Below, piece after piece: positions 55,143-63,178 of a stretch of 64,000 bases of DNA. Positions within the stretch are counted from its first letter, which is position 1. Each line of letters starts with the position of its first letter. Below the pieces are notes generated by a model. It worked only from the letters and a program-made list of their open reading frames with translations, was not told where the DNA came from and made no database searches. This DNA is from Cognatiluteimonas lumbrici. Lineage in GTDB: Bacteria > Pseudomonadota > Gammaproteobacteria > Xanthomonadales > Xanthomonadaceae. The stretch lies in assembly GCF_006476065.1 (NCBI RefSeq), contig NZ_ML636798.1, positions 1,190,207 to 1,254,206 of the forward strand, written 5' to 3'. A program made the position numbers and the translations under genes.

Positions 55143-56066
55143 TTACCCGGCTTCGTCGAGCCAGCGTTCGACCAGCCAGCGCGCGATCGACACCGGGGAC
55201 GACAGCACGATGCCCTCGCCGGCGGCGTCGGCGGCTTGCCAGTCGGCCTCCAGGCCGGCGCGCACTTCGTCGCGCGTGAACCAGCGCGCGTCCTCCAGTT
55301 CCTCGCCGGCGCGCGGCTCGTCAGGCGCCGCGTTGGCGATGAAGCCGAGCATCAGCGCGCCCGGGAACGGCCACGGCTGCGAGGCCAGGTAGCGTGCCTC
55401 GCGCACGCGCACGTTGGTTTCCTCCATCACCTCGCGCGCGACGGTCTGCTCCAGCGACTCGCCGGGCTCGACGAAGCCGGCGACCACCGACCAGCGCCGC
55501 GGCGGCCAGTCCGCCTGGCGCCCGAGCAACAGCCGCTCGCCGTCGGTGACCGCGACGATGATCGCCTGGTCGGTGCGCGGATAGTGGTCGCTGCCGCATC
55601 GGGTGCAGCGCCCGAGCCAGCCGCCGCGCACGAAGGCGAGTACGCCGCCGCAGTCGCCGCAGTGCCGGTGCCGCGCATGCCAGTGCAGCACCGCCCGCGC
55701 CTGCGCGAACACGGTGGCGTCGAACGCGGGCCACGTGGACGCCGCGCCGCGCAGGGCGACGCGCGCACCGGCGTTGGCCGTCGCGCTCGGCCCGGCGGTC
55801 GCGGCGCGCTGGGCGAACCAGGCCTGCCCGTCGCGCAGGCCCAGGAAGATCGCGGTCCCGGGACCGCCGCCGATGGTCGCGCCCTCGGGCGCGTACAGCC
55901 GGCCGTCGGCGTCGGCCAGTGCGCGGCCGTCGTCCTCGAGCAGCACCACGCGCGCCGACGGCCACAGCCGCGCCAGCGCGGCATCGTCGTCGCGCAGGGC
56001 ATCGGCGCGGTCGAGCGCCTCGCGCACGAACGCGAACGGGAGGTCGTGGTGGTCGGTCGCGCGCAA
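55143..56066 (-). CDS. nudC: NAD(+) diphosphatase / RNA decapping hydrolase
   Basis: A 307-residue Nudix enzyme that splits NADH and NAD-capped RNA. The zinc ribbon is CGDCGG...CTRCGSDHYPRTD (residues about 145-175), the Nudix box is GFVEPGESLEQTVAREVMEETN, and SQPWPFPGALM is the NudC signature motif. The only start near the usual position is TTG at 56066, which falls in the loop of a REP hairpin; a GTG at 56027 is the next option. The gene starts 9 nt after erpA. Confidence 0.92.
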   Translation of the reverse strand: MRATDHHDLPFAFVREALDRADALRDDDAALARLWPSARVVLLEDDGRALADADGRLYAPEGATIGGGPGTAIFLGLRDGQAWFAQRAATAGPSATANAGARVALRGAASTWPAFDATVFAQARAVLHWHARHRHCGDCGGVLAFVRGGWLGRCTRCGSDHYPRTDQAIIVAVTDGERLLLGRQADWPPRRWSVVAGFVEPGESLEQTVAREVMEETNVRVREARYLASQPWPFPGALMLGFIANAAPDEPRAGEELEDARWFTRDEVRAGLEADWQAADAAGEGIVLSSPVSIARWLVERWLDEAG

Positions 56067-56079
56067 GGCGCGCCCCTAC
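56055..56079 (-). repeat. GTAG-type REP unit joining erpA and nudC
   Basis: GTAGGGGCGCGC-CTT-GCGCGCGACC on the minus strand. The TAG is the erpA stop codon, and the TTG in the loop is the best start codon of nudC. Confidence 0.8.
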
Positions 56080-56426
56080 ATCGTGAAGCTGCTGCCGCAG
56101 CCGCACGTGCTCTTGGCGTTCGGGTTGCGGATCACGAACTGCGCCCCGTGCAGGCTCTCGGTGTAGTCCACCGCCGCGCCCATCAGGTACTGCAGGCTGA
56201 GCGGATCCACCAGCAGCACGACCTCGTCGGTCTCGATCGCGAGGTCGTCGTCGGCCTGCTGCTCGTCGAACTCGAAGCCGTACTGGAAGCCCGAGCAGCC
56301 GCCGCCCTGGATGTAGACGCGCAGCTTCAGCGCGGGGTTGCCTTCGTCGGCGATCAGCTCGCGCACCTTGGCGGCCGCCGCGGGCGTGAACTCGAGCGGG
56401 CGCGACAGCGACTGGTAGGTGTCCAT
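56076..56426 (-). CDS. erpA: iron-sulfur cluster insertion protein ErpA
   Basis: A 116-residue A-type carrier. The three Cys ligands are in [11 protein letters not shown] and STCGCGSSF. ErpA delivers 4Fe-4S clusters to essential enzymes, including isoprenoid enzymes. The ATG at 56426 gives the typical length; an in-frame ATG at 56477 adds 17 basic residues not seen in the family. The stop lies inside a REP unit. Confidence 0.95.
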   Translation of the reverse strand: MDTYQSLSRPLEFTPAAAAKVRELIADEGNPALKLRVYIQGGGCSGFQYGFEFDEQQADDDLAIETDEVVLLVDPLSLQYLMGAAVDYTESLHGAQFVIRNPNAKSTCGCGSSFTM

Positions 56427-56483
56427 GCGTACAAGGATGGGGCGCGCGGCGCGCCTATTCAACCGTGCAACCGTCATGACGCC

Positions 56484-57203
56484 TCAACCGCGCTGCTGCG
56501 GCCGTGCGGTCGCCTCCTCCCAGCTGAAGGACTGCTCGACCGCGGCGCCCCGCGCCGGTTCCAGGTGCACGGTCACGCGGATCGGCTGCAGCCCGGGCGG
56601 CAGCAGGATGTCGCCCTCGACCTGCTGGAAGTACTTGAACGAATAGTCCACCCCGGGCGCGCTGCTGCCCTGGCGCAGGTCGCCCCAGTCCAGCTCCTCC
56701 AGCTTGCCGTCGCGGGTGCCCTCGACCGACAGCGTCAGCCGGCCGCGGTTGACCGCGCCGCGGTTCAGGTTCTGGGTGAGGGTGGCGGTGAAGTGCCAGG
56801 TCCCGGACGCGGCCTGCGGCTGCAGCTGGAGCTGGTGCACGCTGAGGCCGTGCCGCTGCGCGGTGCTGCCGACGAAGCGCTCGTAGAAGGCGACGTCGGC
56901 GCGCAGGCCGGCGATCTCCTCGTCGCGCTCGGCCAGGGTGCCCTGGAGCTCGCGGTTGGCGTCGCGGCTGATCTGGTCCGAGCGCGACAGCGTGGCCACC
57001 GCCTGCTCGAGCTCGGCGATCCGCTGCTGTTGCGCGCGGATGGTGGCGCGCGCGTCGTTCGGGCGCGGCCCGAACGTGGCCCACAGGCCCCACGCCCCGA
57101 ACGCCAGCGCCGCGAGGAACACGGCGACCAGCGCGTAGGCGAGGCCGTGCCCGTGGCCCTGCGGCCGGGTGCCGCCCGCTTCCGTTGTTGGCGTCTCGCT
57201 CAC
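56484..57203 (-). CDS. single-pass membrane protein with coiled coil (DUF6776-like)
   Basis: A 239-residue protein with a short cytoplasmic start, a membrane helix (ALVAVFLAALAFGAWGLW, about residues 24-41), a coiled coil (residues 50-105, e.g. QQQRIAELEQAVATLSR) and a C-terminal beta domain with TWHFTATLTQNLNRGAVNRG. Related proteins stand beside erpA in xanthomonads. Cellular role unknown; the layout suggests a trans-envelope scaffold or cell-shape role, but I see nothing that proves it. Confidence 0.8.
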   Translation of the reverse strand: MSETPTTEAGGTRPQGHGHGLAYALVAVFLAALAFGAWGLWATFGPRPNDARATIRAQQQRIAELEQAVATLSRSDQISRDANRELQGTLAERDEEIAGLRADVAFYERFVGSTAQRHGLSVHQLQLQPQAASGTWHFTATLTQNLNRGAVNRGRLTLSVEGTRDGKLEELDWGDLRQGSSAPGVDYSFKYFQQVEGDILLPPGLQPIRVTVHLEPARGAAVEQSFSWEEATARPQQRG

Positions 57204-57262
57204 CGTCCCGGTATAGCATGCCGGGCAGAAGCCCGAGGAGAGCGGCGCCCGAGGAGGGAAGC

Positions 57263-57841
57263 ATGTCCGAGGCCCACCTGTTCGTGATCGGGATCCTGCT
57301 GGCCTGGCTGGCCGGCATCCGCGTCTACCTGACCGTGTTCGGCCTCGGCGTCGCCGGCTGGTTCGGCTGGCTGGACCTGCCGCCGGCGCTGGAGGTGGTG
57401 CAGTCGCCGTGGGTGCTCGGCACCTCCGGGGCGCTCGCGCTCGCGGAGTTCTTCGCCGACAAGATTCCGGGCGTGGATTCGATGTGGGACCTGCTGCACA
57501 CGCTGCTGCGGGTCCCGGCGGGCGCGTTCCTCGCGGCCTCGGCGATCTCGCCCGACGGCGAGCTCGGCGCCGGCATGCTGGCCACCGGCGCCGGGGTCGC
57601 GCTGGCCAGCCACCTGCTCAAGTCGGGCTCGCGGGCGCTGCTCAACACCTCGCCGGAGCCGGTCAGCAACTGGACCGCCTCGGTCGGCGAGGACGCGGCC
57701 GTGGTCGGGGCGCTGGCGCTCGCCTTCGCGCACCCGTGGCTGGCGCTGGCGCTGGTGGTCGGGGTCAGCGTGCTGATCGCCGCCACGGTGTGGTGGCTGT
57801 GGCGGCTGGTGCGGGCCGGGCTGCGGCCCGCGAAGCCCTGA
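57263..57841 (+). CDS. DUF4126 domain membrane protein
   Basis: A 192-residue protein with about five membrane helices. The family marks are LAGIRVYLTVFGLG near the start and EFFADKIPGVDSMWDLLHT. Members occur widely but have no proven function. GGAGGG ribosome site 3-8 nt before the ATG. Divergent from the coiled-coil gene and convergent with bfr, with a 1-base gap. Confidence 0.85.
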   Translation: MSEAHLFVIGILLAWLAGIRVYLTVFGLGVAGWFGWLDLPPALEVVQSPWVLGTSGALALAEFFADKIPGVDSMWDLLHTLLRVPAGAFLAASAISPDGELGAGMLATGAGVALASHLLKSGSRALLNTSPEPVSNWTASVGEDAAVVGALALAFAHPWLALALVVGVSVLIAATVWWLWRLVRAGLRPAKP

Positions 57842-57842
57842 C

Positions 57843-58313
57843 TCAGTCCTCGATCTTGGTCTGCAGGTAGTTCTGCTCGCCGAGGCGCGCGACCAGGTCG
57901 AGCTGGGTCTCGATCCAGTCGATGTGCTCTTCCTCGGATTCGAGGATCTCGACGAACAGCTCGCGGCTGGCGTAGTCGCCGACCTGCTCGCAGTACGCGA
58001 TCGCTTCCTTCAGGGTCGGCAGCCCGTCGTACTCGAGCGCCAGGTCCGCCTTCAGCACTTCCACCGGCGACTCGCCGATGCGCAGCTTGCCGAGGTTCTG
58101 GAAGTTGGGCAGGCCGTCCAGGAACAGGATGCGCTCGGACAGCTTGTCCGCATGCTTCATCTCGTCGATCGATTCCTGGTACTCGTGCTCGGCGAGTTCC
58201 TTCAGCCCCCAGTTCTTCAGCATCTTGGCGTGCAGGAAGTACTGGTTGATCGCGATCAGTTCGTTGTACAGCGCCTTGTTGAGGTGCTCGATGACCTTGG
58301 GGTCGCCCTTCAT
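57843..58313 (-). CDS. bfr: bacterioferritin
   Basis: A 156-residue haem-containing iron store. Ferroxidase ligands Glu18, Glu51 and His54 and the haem-binding Met52 are all present in the expected positions ([11 protein letters not shown] and SIDEMKHAD). Bfd, the ferredoxin that releases its iron, is encoded 141 nt upstream on the same strand, with a REP pair between. Confidence 0.97.
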   Translation of the reverse strand: MKGDPKVIEHLNKALYNELIAINQYFLHAKMLKNWGLKELAEHEYQESIDEMKHADKLSERILFLDGLPNFQNLGKLRIGESPVEVLKADLALEYDGLPTLKEAIAYCEQVGDYASRELFVEILESEEEHIDWIETQLDLVARLGEQNYLQTKIED

Positions 58314-58406
58314 GGCCTGCGCCTCCTGCGGTGGGGATGCCCCGATCCTAGCCCCGCCGCGGAAACCATGACGAAACGCGAATCGAAAGCATTTGTAAGG
58401 CGGCGT

Positions 58407-58451
58407 GTGGGAGCGCGCCTTGCGCGCGATCGCGGCCAAGGGCCGCTCCCG
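58407..58451. repeat. inverted pair of GTGG/GCGG-type REP units between bfd and bfr
   Basis: A plus-strand unit starting GTGGGAGCGCGCC with stem GCGCGC-CTT-GCGCGC is followed by a minus-strand unit GCGGGAGCGGCCCTTGGCCGC. It starts 3 bases downstream of the bfd stop. Related to, but more diverged than, the other four elements. Confidence 0.7.
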
Positions 58452-58454
58452 CAG

Positions 58455-58658
58455 TCAGGCGGCTTCGGAGAGCACCGGCAGCGCCAGTTCGCGCAGGGCC
58501 CGCACCTCGTCGAGGATCTGCTGGGCCTGGTCCAGGCAGGACCCGCAGGTGGCGCCGCAGCCGGTGCGCATGGTCAGTTCGGGCAGGGTGCCGCAGCCGG
58601 CCGCCGCCACCTCGCGGATCTCGTGGTCGGTGACACCGTTGCAGATACAGACGTACAT
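58455..58658 (-). CDS. bfd: bacterioferritin-associated ferredoxin
   Basis: A 67-residue 2Fe-2S protein. The four cluster ligands Cys4, Cys6, Cys38 and Cys41 are in VCICNG and CGATCGSC, exactly as in E. coli Bfd. It reduces bacterioferritin to release stored iron. A Fur box sits inside its promoter, so it should be derepressed in iron starvation. Confidence 0.96.
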   Translation of the reverse strand: MYVCICNGVTDHEIREVAAAGCGTLPELTMRTGCGATCGSCLDQAQQILDEVRALRELALPVLSEAA

Positions 58659-58685
58659 GGGCGGGGGAATGGCCGGGGACGGCGC

Positions 58686-58715
58686 ATTCTCCCCTCAAAT
58701 GAGAATCATTGTCAA
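58686..58715 (-). promoter_or_regulatory. sigma-70 promoter of bfd with a Fur box in the spacer
   Basis: On the minus strand TTGACA (58715-58710), 18 bases, GAGAAT (58691-58686). The Fur box is 58696-58714 and reads TGACAATGATTCTCATTTG, close to the GATAATGATAATCATTATC consensus, so Fur-Fe would cover the promoter. Confidence 0.82.
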
Positions 58716-58717
58716 AC

Positions 58718-59296
58718 TCAATCGCGGGTGAGCTTGCGCCCCGCTCCGGCCAAGGCGCCGCGGCGGGCGCCACGTCCGAGGCGCCGCTCGACGGCCATCG
58801 GCGGGATGGCCCCCGCACCGGCGATCTGCCTCGCGAACGGCGCCAGGTGGCGCAGGGCGCTGGCATAGACCCCGCGCTTGAACGCCACCACGTGGTCCAT
58901 CGGGTACCAGAAGTCGACCCAGCGCCACTGGTCGAACTCCGGCTTGTCGGTCAGGTCCAGCCGCAGGTCCGACTCCTCGCCCGCGAACTGGAGCAGGAAC
59001 CAGACCTGCTTCTGGCCGATGCAGACGATGCGGTCGTTGCGGCGGATGGCGCGCTGGGGGAGCCGGTAACGCAGCCAGCCCGGGGTCACGCCCAGCACGG
59101 CGACGTGTTCGGGTTGCAGCCCGGTCTCTTCCCGCAGCTCGCGGTACATGGCCTCGAGCGGCGTCTCGTCGGTGTTCATCCCGCCCTGCGGGAATTGCCA
59201 GCCGTCGCGGCGCACGCGCCTGGCCCAGAACACCCGGCCGTCCGGGCGCATCAACACGATGCCGACGTTCGGTCGGTAACCGTCCGGATCGATCAC
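58718..59296 (-). CDS. rppH: RNA pyrophosphohydrolase
   Basis: A 192-residue Nudix enzyme that removes pyrophosphate from mRNA 5' ends, starting decay by RNase E. The family start [16 protein letters not shown] and the Nudix box [22 protein letters not shown] are complete. The GTG at 59296 was chosen because GGAG lies 8 nt upstream and the protein then starts like E. coli RppH. The C-terminal 30 residues are a basic tail. bfd lies downstream on the same strand but has its own Fur promoter. Confidence 0.95.
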   Translation of the reverse strand: MIDPDGYRPNVGIVLMRPDGRVFWARRVRRDGWQFPQGGMNTDETPLEAMYRELREETGLQPEHVAVLGVTPGWLRYRLPQRAIRRNDRIVCIGQKQVWFLLQFAGEESDLRLDLTDKPEFDQWRWVDFWYPMDHVVAFKRGVYASALRHLAPFARQIAGAGAIPPMAVERRLGRGARRGALAGAGRKLTRD

Positions 59297-59431
59297 GATG
59301 CGGACTCCAGAATGCACTGCGAGGGACAATGCCATGCCCCGGGCAGGGCGACAAGCGCGGCCCGCGGCAATTGACGGACGGGCCGGGGGCATGGAAAATT
59401 ACGGGTTCGCCGCGCCTCGCGCGGCCGATCT

Positions 59432-59508
59432 GGCTATGTAGCTCAGCCGGTTAGAGCACAGCACTCATAATGCTGGGGTCGGTGGTTCGAGTCCACCCAT
59501 AGCCACCA
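59432..59508 (+). tRNA. tRNA-Met (elongator, anticodon CAT)
   Basis: A full 77-nt cloverleaf: acceptor GGCTATG/CATAGCC, D arm AGCTCAGCCGGTTAGAGC, anticodon loop CTCATAA, T arm GGTTCGAGTCC and encoded CCA. The anticodon stem CAGCA and the variable loop GGGTC match elongator tRNA-Met better than initiator or tRNA-Ile2. Confidence 0.96.
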
Positions 59509-59565
59509 CGCCGCCATGACGGCCCGCTTCCTATGTTCGGCGCTCCCCCACGCGGAGCAGCCCCC

Positions 59566-59757
59566 ATGCCCGACAACACCGCAGACCGCGGCCCGCAGGA
59601 CCGCAGCCGCATCTCCCTGGAACAGGACTACGAAGTGCGCTACTGGTCGCAGCGCTTCGGCATCGACGAGGACGCGCTGCGCAGCGCGGTCGAGGACGTC
59701 GGCCCCTCGGTCGACGAAGTGGAGCGTTACCTGGCGAGCCGCGAAGGCCTGCACTGA
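59566..59757 (+). CDS. DUF3606 domain protein
   Basis: A 63-residue acidic protein of the DUF3606 family: RISLEQDYEVRYWSQRFGI and DEDALRSAVEDVGPSVDEVERYL. Function unknown. The ATG at 59566 has GGAG upstream. An upstream ATG at 59533 would add 11 residues of no conservation. It lies 57 bases after tRNA-Met. Confidence 0.85.
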   Translation: MPDNTADRGPQDRSRISLEQDYEVRYWSQRFGIDEDALRSAVEDVGPSVDEVERYLASREGLH

Positions 59758-59774
59758 CGCGGCCACGGGACGGC

Positions 59775-59780
59775 GATAAT
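59775..59780 (+). promoter_or_regulatory. -10 hexamer of mpg, leaderless
   Basis: GATAAT ends 6 nt before the ATG at 59787. Confidence 0.5.
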
Positions 59781-59786
59781 GGGGCC

Positions 59787-60383
59787 ATGGATGGCAGGCC
59801 CGCGCGCTGGAGCACCCTTCCCCGCCGCTTCTACCGGCGCGACCCGCGCGAGGTCGCGCCGGAACTGCTGAACAAGCTGCTGGTGCGCGACGACGGGCGC
59901 GCCGGCCGCATCGTCGAGGTCGAGGCCTACTGCGGCGCCGAGGACCCGGCCGCGCACACCTACCGCGGCAAGACCGCGCGCAACGCCACCATGTTCGGCG
60001 AGGCGGGGCACATGTACGTCTACTTCACCTACGGCATGCACTGGTGCGCGAACGCCGTGTGCGGCGAGGTCGACGAAGGCGTCGGCGTGCTGATCCGCGC
60101 GCTGGAACCGTTGACCGGCATCGAGGCGATGCGTGCGCTGCGCCCGCGCGCGCGGACCGATCGCGACCTCGCCAACGGACCGGGCAAGCTTGCGCAGGCC
60201 CTCGGCATTACCGGCGAGTTCGACGGTGCCGACCTCGTGCGCAACGATCGCGGCGTCCGCATCGCCAGCGACGGCCTACCGCCACCCGCGGACGCGGTGT
60301 CCGGACCGCGCATCGGCATCAGCCAGGGACGCGAGCATCCGTGGCGATGGCACGTTCCGGGACATCGTCACGTTTCCAGGTAG
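59787..60383 (+). CDS. 3-methyladenine DNA glycosylase (AAG/MPG family)
   Basis: A 198-residue base-excision repair enzyme of the AAG type that removes alkylated purines. Blocks RIVEVEAYCGAEDPAAHTYRGKT (with the catalytic Glu), ATMFGEAGHMYVYFTYGMHWCANAV and the ANGPGKLAQALGI segment are complete. Short for the family, with a trimmed N-terminus, as in other bacteria. No ribosome site; mRNA predicted leaderless. Confidence 0.94.
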   Translation: MDGRPARWSTLPRRFYRRDPREVAPELLNKLLVRDDGRAGRIVEVEAYCGAEDPAAHTYRGKTARNATMFGEAGHMYVYFTYGMHWCANAVCGEVDEGVGVLIRALEPLTGIEAMRALRPRARTDRDLANGPGKLAQALGITGEFDGADLVRNDRGVRIASDGLPPPADAVSGPRIGISQGREHPWRWHVPGHRHVSR

Positions 60384-60405
60384 TCCGGGCCGGGCCCCGC
60401 CAAGG

Positions 60406-60411
60406 CATAAT
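60406..60411 (+). promoter_or_regulatory. -10 hexamer of the lipoprotein gene, leaderless
   Basis: CATAAT lies 7 nt before the ATG at 60419. Confidence 0.45.
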
Positions 60412-60418
60412 CCGCGCC

Positions 60419-61549
60419 ATGCAAAACCGCCTCCTTGCCGGCGCCTGCGCCGCGCTCCTGCTGGCCGCCTGCGCGGCCGCCCCCAAACCCGCCCCCGAAG
60501 CCATCCAGTCCGCGCCGCCGGCATCGGCATCCGCGCCGGTTTCGGTCGTGCGCGACGTGGCCGAGGCCTGGGAATCGGAAGTCTCCCCGGGCGAGGAACT
60601 CGATTCGCTGGCGGCCTGGACCACGCCGGAGGGCGACACCTGGGTCATCGCCAGCGCCAAGTCCAGCCACCGCCTGGTGGTCTACGACGGCGACACCGGC
60701 GCGCGCTTGCGCACCGTCGGCGGGCAGGGCGCCGAACCGGGCCGCTTCAAGCGCCCGAACGGGCTCGCGGTGTTCGGCGACCGCCTGTTCGTGGTCGAGC
60801 GCGACAACCATCGCGTGCAGGTGCTGGCCCTGCCCGGCTTCGAGGCCCTGGGCAGCTTTGGCGACGACGACCTGCGCAGCCCGTACGGCATCTGGCTGGA
60901 CGAGACCGAGCCGGGCGAGTTGCAGGCCTACGTCACCGACAGCTTCATGTACGGCGAGCGCTACGACGTGGTCCCGCCGCTGCACGAGCTGGCGCAGCGC
61001 GTGCGCCGCTTCCGCGTGCAGTTCGACCAGGACGGACGCCTCCGTGCGCGCTACACCGGCGCCTTCGGCGACACCCGCGAGGAGTACGCCCTGCGCCGCG
61101 TGGAATCGATCGGCGGCGACCCGGCCAACGACCGCCTGCTGGTCGCCGACGAGGACCGCGAGGGGCACGCCGGCGGACGCGGCTCGACCCTGCGCGAATA
61201 CACCCTGGCGGGCCGCTTCACCGGACGCAGCCTGCCCGCCGGCAGCTTCGCCGCCGAGGCCGAGGGCGTGGCGCTCTGGGACTGCCCCGGGGGCGGCGGC
61301 TACTGGGTCGCGGTGGACCAGCTCGCGCCGCTCACCCGCTTCCACCTGTTCGAGCGTCGTTCGCTCGCTCCGAGCGGTACGTTCCAGGGCCTGCGCACCG
61401 CCTTCACCGACGGCATCGCGCTGCACGGCGCGACCACGCGGCGGTTCCCGGGCGGCGCGCTGTACGCGGTGAACGACGACGCCTCGGTGGCCGCGTTCGA
61501 CCTGCGCGACGTCGCCGCCGCGCTGGGGCTGGACCAGGCCTGCCTCTGA
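60419..61549 (+). CDS. beta-propeller (NHL/phytase-like) lipoprotein
   Basis: A 376-residue protein with a lipoprotein signal (LLAAC around residue 19), then a Pro/Ala linker and a propeller-like domain. The repeats show NHL-like strands: VGGQGAEPGRFKRPNGLAVFGDRLFVVERDNHRVQVL and LRSPYGIWLDETE. This resembles outer-membrane phytase-like or NHL proteins of xanthomonads. Its ligand or substrate is unknown. It precedes prfC, which has its own promoter. Confidence 0.75.
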   Translation: MQNRLLAGACAALLLAACAAAPKPAPEAIQSAPPASASAPVSVVRDVAEAWESEVSPGEELDSLAAWTTPEGDTWVIASAKSSHRLVVYDGDTGARLRTVGGQGAEPGRFKRPNGLAVFGDRLFVVERDNHRVQVLALPGFEALGSFGDDDLRSPYGIWLDETEPGELQAYVTDSFMYGERYDVVPPLHELAQRVRRFRVQFDQDGRLRARYTGAFGDTREEYALRRVESIGGDPANDRLLVADEDREGHAGGRGSTLREYTLAGRFTGRSLPAGSFAAEAEGVALWDCPGGGGYWVAVDQLAPLTRFHLFERRSLAPSGTFQGLRTAFTDGIALHGATTRRFPGGALYAVNDDASVAAFDLRDVAAALGLDQACL

Positions 61550-61559
61550 GTCGCCTGCG

Positions 61560-61565
61560 TATAAT
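61560..61565 (+). promoter_or_regulatory. consensus -10 (TATAAT) of prfC, leaderless
   Basis: A perfect TATAAT lies only 5 nt before the ATG at 61571, so transcription should start at the initiation codon. Confidence 0.65.
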
Positions 61566-61570
61566 TCGGT

Positions 61571-63175
61571 ATGCCTGACATTGCGCAAGAAGCCGCGCGC
61601 CGCCGCACCTTCGCCATCATCTCCCACCCCGACGCGGGCAAGACCACGCTGACCGAGAAGCTGCTGCTGTTCGGCGGCGCGATCCAGATGGCCGGCTCGG
61701 TGAAGTCGCGCAAGACCACCCGCAGCGCCACGTCCGACTGGATGGCGCTGGAGAAGGAGCGCGGCATCTCGGTGACCTCCTCGGTGATGCAGTTCCCGTA
61801 CGCCGGACGCATCGTCAACCTGCTCGACACCCCCGGCCACGCCGACTTCGGCGAGGACACCTACCGCGTGCTCACCGCGGTGGATAGCGCGCTGATGGTG
61901 ATCGACGTCGCCAAGGGCGTCGAGGAGCGGACGATCAAGCTGATGGAGGTCTGCCGGCTGCGCGACACGCCGATCATGACCTTCATCAACAAGCTCGACC
62001 GCGAGGGCCGCGAGCCGATCGAGCTGCTGGACGAAGTGGAATCGGTGCTCGGCATCCAGTGCGCGCCGGTGACCTGGCCGATCGGCATGGGCAAGCGCCT
62101 GAAGGGCGTGGTCCACCTGGTCAGCGGCGAGGTCCACCTGTACGAGCAGGGCCGCAACTTCACCCGCCAGGACTCGACCATCTTCCCGTCCGTGGACGAT
62201 CCGCGCCTGGAGGAACGCATCGGCGCGCAGATGCTGTCCGAGCTGCGCGACGAGCTGGAGCTGGTGCAGGGCGCGTCGCATCCCTTCGACCTCGACGCAT
62301 ACCTGCGCGGCGAGCAGACCCCGGTGTTCTTCGGCTCCGCGGTCAACAACTTCGGCGTGCAGCCGCTGCTCGACTTCTTCGTCAAGCACGCGCCGTCGCC
62401 GCGGCCGCGCGCGACCACGACCCGCGAGGTCGCGCCGACCGAACCCGGGCTCAGCGGCTTCGTGTTCAAGATCCAGGCCAACATGGACCCGCAGCACCGC
62501 GACCGCGTGGCGTTCATGCGCGTGTGCTCGGGCGAGTTCAAGGCCGGCATGAAGGCCTTCCACGTGCGCAGCGGCAAGGAAGTGAAGCTGGCCAACGCGC
62601 TCACCTTCATGGCCAGCGACCGCGAGATCGCCGAGAGCGCCTACGCCGGCGACGTCATCGGCATCCACAACCACGGCACCATCTCGATCGGCGACAGCTT
62701 CACCGAAGGCGAAGTGCTGTCGTTCACCGGCATCCCCAACTTCGCGCCGGAGCTGTTCCGGCGCGCGCGCCTGCGCGACCCGCTCAAGCTCAAGCAGCTG
62801 CACAAGGGCCTGGCGCAACTGAGCGAGGAAGGCGCGACCCAGTTCTTCCGCCCGCTGATGTCCAACGACCTGATCCTGGGCGCGGTGGGCACGCTGCAGT
62901 TCGACGTCGCCGCCTACCGGCTCAAGGACGAGTACGGGGTGGAGGCGGTGTTCGAACCGGTGCAGGTCGCGACCGCGCGCTGGGTGCACTGCGACGATGC
63001 CCGCAAGCTGGAACAGTTCCGCGAGAAGAACGCCCAGCACCTGGCGCTCGACGGTGCCGGCCAGCTGGTCTACCTGGCGCCGACGCGGGTCAACCTGCAG
63101 CTCGCCGAGGAGCGCGCACCGGACGTGCGCTTTCGCGCCACCCGCGAGCACGCGCAAGCGCTCGCGCTGGACTGA
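61571..63175 (+). CDS. prfC: peptide chain release factor 3
   Basis: A 534-residue translational GTPase that removes RF1 and RF2 after termination. GTP motifs: [15 protein letters not shown] (G1), [12 protein letters not shown] (G2), [16 protein letters not shown] (G3) and [10 protein letters not shown] (G4). Domains II and III follow and length is normal. The mRNA is predicted leaderless. A GT9 gene begins 3 nt after the stop. Confidence 0.98.
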   Translation: MPDIAQEAARRRTFAIISHPDAGKTTLTEKLLLFGGAIQMAGSVKSRKTTRSATSDWMALEKERGISVTSSVMQFPYAGRIVNLLDTPGHADFGEDTYRVLTAVDSALMVIDVAKGVEERTIKLMEVCRLRDTPIMTFINKLDREGREPIELLDEVESVLGIQCAPVTWPIGMGKRLKGVVHLVSGEVHLYEQGRNFTRQDSTIFPSVDDPRLEERIGAQMLSELRDELELVQGASHPFDLDAYLRGEQTPVFFGSAVNNFGVQPLLDFFVKHAPSPRPRATTTREVAPTEPGLSGFVFKIQANMDPQHRDRVAFMRVCSGEFKAGMKAFHVRSGKEVKLANALTFMASDREIAESAYAGDVIGIHNHGTISIGDSFTEGEVLSFTGIPNFAPELFRRARLRDPLKLKQLHKGLAQLSEEGATQFFRPLMSNDLILGAVGTLQFDVAAYRLKDEYGVEAVFEPVQVATARWVHCDDARKLEQFREKNAQHLALDGAGQLVYLAPTRVNLQLAEERAPDVRFRATREHAQALALD

Positions 63176-63178
63176 GCC

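Noticed and set aside
58398..58452. intrinsic terminator of bfd
   Set aside because: Two GC-rich hairpins but no T tract; fits a REP pair better.
59432..59757. tRNA-Met as integration site
   Set aside because: No integrase, no repeated tRNA 3' end, and housekeeping genes follow on both sides.
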